Source of the DNA: Paenibacillus sp. YYML68 | Lineage (GTDB): Bacteria; Bacillota; Bacilli; Paenibacillales; NBRC-103111 | Reading direction: 5' to 3' | Length of the DNA stretch: 64,000 bases | NCBI RefSeq assembly: GCF_027923405.1 | Contig: NZ_BQYI01000001.1 | Span: forward strand, 4,662,501-4,726,500 | Part shown: piece after piece, positions 8,464 through 15,779 of the stretch | Layout: every line of letters begins with the position of its first letter | Position numbering within the stretch: position 1 is the stretch's first letter | Notes under the pieces: generated by a model | The model's database searches: none | Told to the model about the DNA's origin: nothing | The model's input: only the letters and a program-made list of their open reading frames with translations | Program-made: the position numbers and the translations under genes

Positions 8464-9837
8464 ATGCTATTTGTATATGGAACGATGATGCCTATGCGTA
8501 TATTGGAGGAAATTCGTTTTTGGAAAATGCAAGAAAGAGAGCACACCGTCGTCATCCGCGAGCTCGTGCCGAATCTCGAGCCGGAATATGTGAAGCTGCT
8601 TGAGCAATGGGAGGGCGTCTTCGCCAAGACGGAGGCGGACGCTGGACGCTGGATCGAGGCGGTCATTCGCTCAGGTGTAGCCGTAACCCCGCACATAATG
8701 GCGAAAGTGAACGAGCTGCTGCAGTACTCCACCTTGCAATCGCAGTCATTCATTCAGCAGCTGTTCCTCATGCTTGACAAAAGCGCCCCGATCCAAGCTA
8801 GCCCTGTTATCCGGGCCGTGATGCTGCACATCATCCGCGAGTCCGAATATTTCCTCGGGGTGCTGTCAGCCGTGCAAGGAGCGGCAGCGATCGGCGGTCC
8901 GCGAGCGATCGACCCGATGTATCCACAGCCGCATTCACCTGCATCAGCAGCTTCCACATCGGCATCTGTATCTACTCCTACTCCTACATATGCTTCCACA
9001 CTTTCCACCACACCTGCTCACGCACCTCATCCCATAGCTGCATACACTTCCTTGTCCCTACAGACTGCCGCCCCCGAGACAAGACCTGAGGCCAAGCTAG
9101 CCTATCTCCATCATATTGAACGCAGCGAGGAGACTGTACCGGTCGAGCCGTATACGGCGACGAACGAAGGAACCTGGTCAGGCAGCATACGTCCAGGGGC
9201 GCCTGTCAAGCCAGTGCCCATCGGTGGGCATAAGCTTCCTCCATTGCCCTACAGCTACGAAGCACTCGAGCCTCATATCGATGCTGAGACGATGCGACTG
9301 CATCACGACAAGCACCATCAGTCGTATGTTGACGGGCTGAATCAAGCGGAGAAGCAGCTCGCGAAGACACGTGAGACCGGCGACTACGACTTGATCAAGC
9401 ATTGGGAGCGGGAGATCGCCTTCAATGGTGCGGGGCATTACTTGCACACGATTTTCTGGAATGTGATGAAGCCGGGGGGCGGAGGCAAGGCAACCGGACC
9501 GATCGCAGCGGAGATCAAGAGGTCGTTCGGCAGCTTCGAGGCGTTCCAGAAGCACTTCAGTGCGGCGGCCGAGAAGGTAGAAGGCAGCGGCTGGGCGATA
9601 CTCGTCTGGAGCCCGCGCAGCCATCGTCTTGAGATTCTTCAGGCAGAGAAGCATCAGAACTTATCGCAATGGGACGTCATCCCGCTGCTCGTGCTCGACG
9701 TGTGGGAGCATAGCTATTACTTGAAATACAAGAATCAGCGGGCGAAATATATCGAGGCATGGTGGAACACGATCAACTGGGACCATGTCAACGAGCGGTT
9801 CGCTGCGGCTCAGCAGCTGATGTGGCTGCCTTACTAG
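8464..9837 (+). CDS. DUF2935-like domain fused to Fe/Mn superoxide dismutase
   Basis: Two-part protein of about 457 residues. Residues 10-140 are all-helical with an EEIRFWKMQEREHT motif, resembling DUF2935 and plausibly metal-binding. Residues 150-245 are a Pro/Ser/Thr/Ala-rich linker. The C-terminal 200 residues are a complete superoxide dismutase, with HHDKHHQSYV, AFNGAGHYLHTIFW and LDVWEHSYYL supplying the metal ligands. It converts superoxide to peroxide and oxygen. There is no signal peptide. The start at 8464 follows GGGGAGG by nine bases. A second, conventional sodA lies at 22720. Domain naming of the N-terminus is from memory. Confidence 0.88.
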   Translation: MLFVYGTMMPMRILEEIRFWKMQEREHTVVIRELVPNLEPEYVKLLEQWEGVFAKTEADAGRWIEAVIRSGVAVTPHIMAKVNELLQYSTLQSQSFIQQLFLMLDKSAPIQASPVIRAVMLHIIRESEYFLGVLSAVQGAAAIGGPRAIDPMYPQPHSPASAASTSASVSTPTPTYASTLSTTPAHAPHPIAAYTSLSLQTAAPETRPEAKLAYLHHIERSEETVPVEPYTATNEGTWSGSIRPGAPVKPVPIGGHKLPPLPYSYEALEPHIDAETMRLHHDKHHQSYVDGLNQAEKQLAKTRETGDYDLIKHWEREIAFNGAGHYLHTIFWNVMKPGGGGKATGPIAAEIKRSFGSFEAFQKHFSAAAEKVEGSGWAILVWSPRSHRLEILQAEKHQNLSQWDVIPLLVLDVWEHSYYLKYKNQRAKYIEAWWNTINWDHVNERFAAAQQLMWLPY

Positions 9838-9845
9838 TTAAAAGC

Positions 9846-9882
9846 AACAGGGATGACCGCCCTTCATGGCGTCATCCCTGTT
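9846..9882. terminator. terminator shared by the SOD fusion and folE
   Basis: A perfect stem AACAGGGATGAC/GTCATCCCTGTT lies between the convergent genes. Confidence 0.7.
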
Positions 9883-9900
9883 CTGTAATTCTATATAAGC

Positions 9901-10491
9901 CTAATCCTTAATGAGCGATAAGAACTCTGCTCTTGCTGCCGCATCGGTTCGGAATATACCTCGTACCGCGGAGCTCACCGTCTTGCTGCCCGGCTTCTTC
10001 ACGCCGCGGGCGCACATGCATAGATGCTCGCCGTCGACGACGACCATACAGCCGTGCGGCTGCAGCACCTCCATCATAATGTCGGCGATCTCCGAGGTGA
10101 TGCGCTCCTGCACCTGCAGCCTTCTCGTCACCGCCTCTACGAGACGAGCGAATTTGCTCAGACCAGCGATCTTGCCGCTCGGGATGTAGCCAATATGCAC
10201 CTTGCCAAAGAATGGCGCCATATGATGCTCGCACTGACTGTAATAGACGATATCCTTGACAATAACAAGCTCCTCATGCTTCTCGTCGAAGGCGACGCCG
10301 AGTATCTCGTTCATATCGGCATCATAGCCTGCGAATATCTCCTCGTACATCCGAGTGACGCGCGCCGGCGTATCGACGAGTCCCTCGCGGTCGACGTCCT
10401 CACCGATCAGACGCAATATTTCCCGAACATGATGCTCAATCTGCTCTCGATTCTCTATAACCCGGTTATTCCGGTACTCCTTAGCCGGCAT
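9901..10491 (-). CDS. folE: GTP cyclohydrolase I
   Basis: Converts GTP to 7,8-dihydroneopterin triphosphate, the first step of folate (and queuosine precursor) synthesis. The 196-residue product has [13 protein letters not shown], the zinc-site segment [21 protein letters not shown], and the late [10 protein letters not shown] placed the start at 10491, seven bases after GGAGGAG. The open frame extends 25 codons further with low-complexity sequence. It is the last gene of a long minus-strand run that also contains queG, another step that depends on FolE product. Confidence 0.96.
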   Translation of the reverse strand: MPAKEYRNNRVIENREQIEHHVREILRLIGEDVDREGLVDTPARVTRMYEEIFAGYDADMNEILGVAFDEKHEELVIVKDIVYYSQCEHHMAPFFGKVHIGYIPSGKIAGLSKFARLVEAVTRRLQVQERITSEIADIMMEVLQPHGCMVVVDGEHLCMCARGVKKPGSKTVSSAVRGIFRTDAAARAEFLSLIKD

Positions 10492-10590
10492 CCCTGCTCC
10501 TCCTTCTCGTTCGCTGTCAGCACCTGCAAGGCTCAAGGAAGAATTGCGTGCCGACTCACGAGCCAAGCACCCTCATCCGCAGCCTGCAAG

Positions 10591-10803
10591 CTATGGACGA
10601 AACTTCTGGTTCTTCATCATCTGCTGCATCTTCTGCATCTGCTTCTTATCCAGGTTGTACCCCATCTGCTTGGCCATCTGCTGCAGCATCGCCGGGTCGC
10701 TCTGCATCTTCTCCAGCTGCTTGCGCAAATACGCTACTCCGATGAAAAATCCGGCAGCTCCGCCGGCAATTAAAGCAACAATAGCCGTAATCGCATACCA
10801 CAT
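10591..10803 (-). CDS. YneF-like small membrane protein (UPF0154)
   Basis: A 70-residue protein with one N-terminal transmembrane helix (about residues 3-24, Gly/Ala-rich and ending FFIGVAYL) and a Met/Gln/Lys-rich cytosolic tail (MAKQMGYNLDKKQMQKM). This is the pattern of the UPF0154/YneF family. Function is unknown in the family. It sits between the HD-GYP gene and folE on the same strand. Confidence 0.85.
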   Translation of the reverse strand: MWYAITAIVALIAGGAAGFFIGVAYLRKQLEKMQSDPAMLQQMAKQMGYNLDKKQMQKMQQMMKNQKFRP

Positions 10804-10927
10804 GAGCCTTCACACCTCTTTAGCCGTTATCATATGTTCATTCCTTGATCATACCATGTCCGATATCTGCGCACAACTTGACGCCCTTAACGCGAAGGCT
10901 GCGCTTGGCCGACACTCTCCAGCACGA

Positions 10928-11956
10928 TTACATAAGCACACTGTCAATGAACAGCGTATTATGCTTCGCCAGATCAATCTCCTTCACCTCGAGCTGATTG
11001 TCGATACTCTTGACGATGCGGACAATCGGCCTGCCAGGCAAGCCGCGATGCTGACCAACGACAACACCTGTCTCCTTCGACGACAGCCTGACCGAAGCCC
11101 CAGTCGGATAGACGGATACGGTTCGTAAAAATTGGACGACCGCGTTATGGTCGAGCTTCGTGCCGGCGAGCGCCGTCATCTTCTCGCATGCCTCATGCGG
11201 AAGCAGACGCCGTCCCCCCGACAAGTCGCTTAGCATGTTATCGTAGGTGTTTGCGACTGCGACAATTTTGGCATAGAGATGAATCTCATCTCCACCCAAC
11301 CCACGCGGCTGTCCCAAGCCATCCATCGTCTCATGATGCTGGAACGCAACATGCGCAATCAACAGGTTCATCTCGCGCTTATGCTTCAGCACCTCGAAGC
11401 CACGCCATGCATGATGACGACGTGGGTCCCCGCATTGATCGTCTGTAATCTGCTCCAGCTTCCCCACATCGTGCAGCAGCGCGCCGATGGCGAGCTCCCG
11501 CAGCTGCGGCTCGGAGAGCCCGAGGTTAATGCCGATCAGCACGGACATCATGCAGACGTTAATCGCATGCAAGTAGCTGGCGTTATCCGTCGTACGAATA
11601 TCCGTCAGCTGCACCAGCACTTCCTGGTTGGACATGATCTCCTTCAGCAGATCGTCCACACCCTTGTACAGCACCTTCGTATTGAATTCTTTGCCTGAGC
11701 GGATCGAGTTGAACGTCTCCCCCATCTGCTTCATAACCGCGCGCTTCGTCTCCTCCGAGATGACCTCGGGAATTTCCACATCCTCGAACTGCTCGTCCTG
11801 AATGTAGATCATCGTGACGCCGATCCGCCTCATCGTGTTGATCATATAGACGGTGAGCTGTACGCCTTCTGCAAGCAGCACCTGCCCATTTGCGGAGAAA
11901 ATCGTTCGACCCAAATATTGTCCCGGCTCCACGTTATCTACATGTACATACCTCAT
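10928..11956 (-). CDS. HD-GYP domain protein with altered GYP motif
   Basis: Predicted metal-dependent phosphohydrolase of the HD-GYP class, whose known members degrade cyclic di-GMP. The N-terminal 110 residues form an uncharacterised beta/helical region. The HD-GYP domain (about 120-280) shows the metal-binding LLHDVGK, an H near RRHHAWRG, and HHETMDGLGQPRG. The usual GYP is GQP here, so activity or substrate range may differ. A short beta-rich C-terminal extension follows. Its ATG overlaps the stop of the ogt-like gene (ATGA), so translation is probably coupled. Confidence 0.88.
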   Translation of the reverse strand: MRYVHVDNVEPGQYLGRTIFSANGQVLLAEGVQLTVYMINTMRRIGVTMIYIQDEQFEDVEIPEVISEETKRAVMKQMGETFNSIRSGKEFNTKVLYKGVDDLLKEIMSNQEVLVQLTDIRTTDNASYLHAINVCMMSVLIGINLGLSEPQLRELAIGALLHDVGKLEQITDDQCGDPRRHHAWRGFEVLKHKREMNLLIAHVAFQHHETMDGLGQPRGLGGDEIHLYAKIVAVANTYDNMLSDLSGGRRLLPHEACEKMTALAGTKLDHNAVVQFLRTVSVYPTGASVRLSSKETGVVVGQHRGLPGRPIVRIVKSIDNQLEVKEIDLAKHNTLFIDSVLM

Positions 11957-12483
11957 CAGGCTTCTCCTCCCGCAGCATGACCTTCCAGCCTTAACAAAAA
12001 GGTCTTCACCTCAAGACCTCCGCCGTAGCCGACCATACCGCCTCCAGCTCCGATTACACGGTGACATGGCACTATGATCGGTACCGGATTGCGGTTATTG
12101 GCTCCACCTACCGCACGTACAGCCTTCGGCGCTCCAAGTCGCTCGGCTATATCCTTGTACGCACATACAGTACCGAACGGCACCGTCCGCAATGCGTCCC
12201 ATACACTCAGTTGAAAGGAGGTACCCCTCAGCTCAAGCGGGGTGGTGAACCGGTCCAGCTGTCCTGCAAAATACGCCTCCAGCTCTTCCCGTGCTTGTCC
12301 CGCGCTTCCGGCGTCAGGCTCCCAGCAGCTTGTGCCGAACCAGCGCTTCGACCAAGCCTCGAGCGTTAACCGATTCGATTCGAACGGCCCGAAGTCGATC
12401 TGGCACAGCGCCCCGGACGGACTTATGCCGAGCGTCAGCGTCCCGATCGGAGACGACAGCTCCTCATACCGAATGATGTCCAC
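11956..12483 (-). CDS. ogt: methylated-DNA--[protein]-cysteine S-methyltransferase
   Basis: Suicide repair protein that transfers alkyl groups from O6-alkylguanine to its own cysteine. The 175-residue product has the DNA-binding segment NRNPVPIIVPCHRVIG with the acceptor Cys in PCHR. An N-terminal ribonuclease-like domain begins SSPIGTLTLGIS. The start is a GTG at 12483 with AGGGGG seven bases upstream. This start overlaps the end of queG by 20 bp, and its stop overlaps the HD-GYP start. The gene name ogt rather than adaB is a guess. Confidence 0.93.
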   Translation of the reverse strand: MDIIRYEELSSPIGTLTLGISPSGALCQIDFGPFESNRLTLEAWSKRWFGTSCWEPDAGSAGQAREELEAYFAGQLDRFTTPLELRGTSFQLSVWDALRTVPFGTVCAYKDIAERLGAPKAVRAVGGANNRNPVPIIVPCHRVIGAGGGMVGYGGGLEVKTFLLRLEGHAAGGEA

Positions 12484-13687
12484 CCGTATTCCCCCTATCG
12501 TTCCCGTCCTTGTCAGCCTCGTCCATCTCACCCAGACGAACAAGCGCCTTCTTCAGCTCTCGACGTAACGCTTCATCCGTCTCGCGTCGCAACGCCTCAC
12601 GCAGCGCCCCCTTGGCAGCGTCCCCGCCGATCTGCCCGAGCGACCACGCGGCCGAGCCGCGAATCTCGGGGCGCTCGTCCGTCTTCAATAGCCGCACGAG
12701 GTCCGGTACGCTGTCCACATCGCGGAAATTGCCTAGTGCCAGCACCGCATTGCGCTGAATCGGCTTCTTCCCGCGCCAGGCGGCCGCGCTAGAGCCGAAT
12801 CGCTCCTTGAACTCGCGATTCGTCATCTGAAGCAGCGGTCTGAGCAGCGGCTTCACCAGCTCCGGATCAGGCGTCAGCTCGGGATGGTGGTCCGCATGAA
12901 TTCCTTTATTCTTGGGACAGACGATCTGGCACGTATCGCAGCCGTACAGTCGGTTGCCAATCTTCCGCTTCAGCTCGTCGTCCTCGATCATTCCCTTCGT
13001 CTGCGTCACATACGAGATGCACCGCTGCGCATTGAGCTGTCCGTGACCGACGAGGGCGGACGTCGGGCATGCATCGATGCAGATGGTGCAATCTCCGCAG
13101 CTATCGAGGACAGGCGTATCCGGTGAGAACGGAATATTCGTCACCAGCTCGCCCAAGTATACCCAGGAGCCCCACTCGGGGGTAATAACCGAGCAATTGC
13201 GGCCAACCCATCCGATGCCCGCCCGCTCAGCAACCGCCCGATCGACCAGCACGCCAGTATCGACCATACTCACGATGAGCGCCTCCGGCACACGTGTCTT
13301 GAGCCAGTCCTCCACCCGCTTCAATCGATCGCGCAGCACATGATGATAATCTTGCCCCCACGCCGAACGGGATAGCATCCCCCTGTACGCACCGGGCTCC
13401 GACCGTGGCGGCGACTTCAGCTTCGACGGATAGGCGACCGCTATCGATATAATGGAGCGGGCTGTAGCAAGCGTCAGTGAAGGGTCTGTACGCTTATCCA
13501 GATCCGGCTCCTCGAAGCCGGACTCGTAACCCTTCTGCCTGTGCCTTACGAGCACATCCTTCAGCTGGCTGAACGGCTCCGCACTGGCGAAGCCGAGCTT
13601 ATCGACGCCAAGGCTGAACGCCTGTGCCCTCAGCTCCTCCTTCAGCAGCAGCCAGGCTGCCTCACTCGTCTCGAGCATGCTGTTCAT
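12464..13687 (-). CDS. queG: epoxyqueuosine reductase
   Basis: Cobalamin- and Fe-S-dependent enzyme that reduces epoxyqueuosine to queuosine in tRNA. The 407-residue protein contains VDTGVLVDRAVAERAGIGWVG, two [4Fe-4S] cysteine clusters (CGDCTICIDACP and CDTCQIVCP), and a C-terminal HEAT-like repeat region (about 300-385) seen in Firmicute QueG. The ATG at 13687 overlaps the lepB stop (ATGA) and follows GGAGG by five bases. Gene order suggests co-translation with lepB and the alkyltransferase. Confidence 0.95.
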   Translation of the reverse strand: MNSMLETSEAAWLLLKEELRAQAFSLGVDKLGFASAEPFSQLKDVLVRHRQKGYESGFEEPDLDKRTDPSLTLATARSIISIAVAYPSKLKSPPRSEPGAYRGMLSRSAWGQDYHHVLRDRLKRVEDWLKTRVPEALIVSMVDTGVLVDRAVAERAGIGWVGRNCSVITPEWGSWVYLGELVTNIPFSPDTPVLDSCGDCTICIDACPTSALVGHGQLNAQRCISYVTQTKGMIEDDELKRKIGNRLYGCDTCQIVCPKNKGIHADHHPELTPDPELVKPLLRPLLQMTNREFKERFGSSAAAWRGKKPIQRNAVLALGNFRDVDSVPDLVRLLKTDERPEIRGSAAWSLGQIGGDAAKGALREALRRETDEALRRELKKALVRLGEMDEADKDGNDRGNTGGHHSV

Positions 13688-14289
13688 AAGCTCCTCCAAT
13701 GCTTCGGCGGCCACACGATATACTCCACCCTGCCTTGAACGAGATCAGCCGGTATAGAGCCGAAGCTGCGGCTATCCTTGCTGGCGTAGGCTTTGCGATT
13801 GTCCCCCATAATGAAGAGATGTTCAGGGGCAACAAGCAGAGGCTCCATACGCCCCTCCAATATAGGGGAATCCGTATACGGCTCGACCGCCGGCTTTCCA
13901 TTAATAAGAAGTATGCCTTTACGTATATGCACTTCATCACCTGCAACGGCGACAACCCGCTTGACGATATATGGGAACGACAGCTCGCTGTCTTCGCCTA
14001 TCGGCTTGCGAAGGACAACGATCTCGCCCCGCTGCGTCTTGCCGACATATCGCGCCGCCAGCTTATTCACGAGCACCCATTGGCCGTCCTTAAGCGTCGG
14101 CTCCATCGAGATGCCCTTCACCGCGTATAACTGAAAGCCGTACTGATAGACGAGTACGGCGATGATGCATGAAACGAGCAGCAGTGTGAAGCTTCCTCTA
14201 AGCCGTCTGTTCCATATATGGTGTTTATTATGCTCCGTCGCTGCTGTTGTCATCGGGGTCTTGGGCTTTTTTACAGGAAAGAGTCTCAT
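13684..14289 (-). CDS. lepB: signal peptidase I
   Basis: Membrane serine protease that removes signal peptides from exported preproteins. One N-terminal transmembrane helix (about residues 33-52) precedes the catalytic domain. The catalytic Ser is in GISMEPTL, the general-base Lys in YIVKRVVAV, and the late GDNR...DSR.FG box is present. Length is 201 residues. The ATG at 14289 has GGAGGG six bases upstream, better than the internal ATG at 14253. The coding region overlaps the preceding DUF402 gene by 62 bp. Confidence 0.94.
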   Translation of the reverse strand: MRLFPVKKPKTPMTTAATEHNKHHIWNRRLRGSFTLLLVSCIIAVLVYQYGFQLYAVKGISMEPTLKDGQWVLVNKLAARYVGKTQRGEIVVLRKPIGEDSELSFPYIVKRVVAVAGDEVHIRKGILLINGKPAVEPYTDSPILEGRMEPLLVAPEHLFIMGDNRKAYASKDSRSFGSIPADLVQGRVEYIVWPPKHWRSL

Positions 14290-14848
14290 CCGATCCCTCC
14301 GTCTGAACGCTCGAATCCAGCCACAGCTGATAATAATGCTTCACCAGATCATCCTGCAGTGGAGGCTTCCCCTCTCGTACCCGCTGCAGCAGCTTCGACA
14401 AGCCTTGCTTCACCTTGACATGGACGACCTCTGAGTAATGGTACAACAGCTTATGTCTCTCGTACTCCTCCTGGTCGACGACGTGAATATCGCCAGCGGG
14501 CATTCGAATAACGTCCAGATCATAATCAATATACGTAATGACGCGACCGTTCACGTAGGGGGGAGAAGCAATATTACAATAGTAGCGGACTCCCTGCTCC
14601 TCCATGAGCGCGACGATATTAAACCATTCACCGGGGATGAAGAACGATACGCCGGGAACCCGGCTCACCCACTCCTTACCGTCGGCCTCCACAATCTTCG
14701 TCTGACTATTAATGAATACAAGCATCGCTTGCTCCGCATGCGAAGCATCGAGAAGACGGTCCGGCACACGCCAGTTTTCCAGCCACATCCGATGCAGATG
14801 CCCGTCATGCTTAAAACTTTTGATAATATAGGATGTGAAAGCTTCCAT
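14228..14848 (-). CDS. DUF402 protein, probable nucleoside di/triphosphatase
   Basis: Resembles Ntdp/YgaC proteins, which hydrolyse nucleoside di- and triphosphates. Supporting segments are WRVPDR, RYYCNIASPP and the metal-ligand box YIDYDLDV in the middle of the protein. Length is 206 residues, with an acidic, non-conserved tail whose codons double as the start region of lepB. It heads the minus-strand operon that runs down to folE. Confidence 0.87.
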   Translation of the reverse strand: MEAFTSYIIKSFKHDGHLHRMWLENWRVPDRLLDASHAEQAMLVFINSQTKIVEADGKEWVSRVPGVSFFIPGEWFNIVALMEEQGVRYYCNIASPPYVNGRVITYIDYDLDVIRMPAGDIHVVDQEEYERHKLLYHYSEVVHVKVKQGLSKLLQRVREGKPPLQDDLVKHYYQLWLDSSVQTEGSDETLSCKKAQDPDDNSSDGA

Positions 14849-14974
14849 GAGGACCAGACCCTTCTGCTTCGGTATCGGACAAGCTCGACTGTCAGCCTAA
14901 GCCCATGCGCCAGCTCTTCCCTCTAGCATAAACGTATGGGGGACCGCTTTCAAGGGAAACACAACGCTGCACGC

Positions 14975-15016
14975 AAAAAAAGCACAACCGTGAAGCCAGG
15001 GCCTCCGGTTATGCTT
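14975..15016 (-). terminator. intrinsic terminator after the GNAT gene
   Basis: On the minus strand, AAGCATAACCG pairs with CGGTTGTGCTT and is followed by TTTTTTGC. Confidence 0.8.
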
Positions 15017-15044
15017 ATATAAGCGATGTTAGGCGAGAATGCCG

Positions 15045-15482
15045 CTAGCCTGCGACAATACTCAGACGGTGAGCCGCTCGGGAGAAATCGTCCGGCTGGT
15101 AGCCAGCCTTCTCATAGACAGGCAGTACCACTTCGTTATGCGTATCGACCGTTACCATGATCCTGTGCACCTTACGACCGACAAACCGCTGACGCAGCGC
15201 TTCGATCAACGCTTGTCCAATACCGCGGCGCTGGTGATCCTGACCGACAGCGATCCGGTAGAAATACGCCTTCTCCTTATCGATCGTACCGACGACGACG
15301 CCGACGATCTCCTCATTCTCCTCAGCTACGAGAATCAGCTCGCTATCCCAAGCCAGCTGTCTGCCGAAGGCCTTCATCGTTTCTGTATAACACTCGTCAC
15401 ACAACACATTTTGAAGCAGGTTCGTCACGGCCACCGAATCAGACAATTGAAAAGAACGCACTTGATACGAGGTTACAAGCAT
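15045..15482 (-). CDS. GNAT family N-acetyltransferase
   Basis: A 145-residue acetyl-CoA-dependent acyltransferase of unknown substrate. The acetyl-CoA pyrophosphate loop is QRRGIGQALIEAL (about residues 84-96), preceded by the typical beta strand YFYRIAVGQ. The C-terminal VLPVYEKAGYQPDDFSRAAHRL is a common end in this group. Single gene with its own terminator. Two CcpA-like sites lie about 170-200 bp upstream. Confidence 0.9.
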   Translation of the reverse strand: MLVTSYQVRSFQLSDSVAVTNLLQNVLCDECYTETMKAFGRQLAWDSELILVAEENEEIVGVVVGTIDKEKAYFYRIAVGQDHQRRGIGQALIEALRQRFVGRKVHRIMVTVDTHNEVVLPVYEKAGYQPDDFSRAAHRLSIVAG

Positions 15483-15653
15483 GCTGCACTCTCCCTACCG
15501 CTCTATAGAGTAATTCCATAATCAATAAGCCCTACCCGGGCCTTCTAATGACCACTCAACTTCACATTATAGTAAAATACGACAAATATCGCGAAATTCC
15601 TGCTTATACGGCGAAAAAAAGAAGATTATTTTAATTTTATTTTAATTTTCTCG

Positions 15654-15681
15654 AGAAAGCGCTTTATATTAAGCGTTTTCA
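15654..15681. promoter_or_regulatory. two adjacent cre-like (CcpA) sites
   Basis: AGAAAGCGCTTTAT (15654-15667) and ATTAAGCGTTTTCA (15668-15681) match the catabolite element TGWAANCGNTNWCA at about 11 and 12 of 14 positions. They are directly abutted, in an AT-rich gap upstream of the GNAT gene and downstream of the histidine kinase. CcpA binding is inferred. Confidence 0.45.
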
Positions 15682-15779
15682 TAAGAGCTTCGTATAAAAG
15701 CTGATACACACTGTCATTTCTACAGCCTGCGAGAATGCTGCCGCACTCTCCGCCTTTGGCGGCTTCGAGTACGGCGAGA

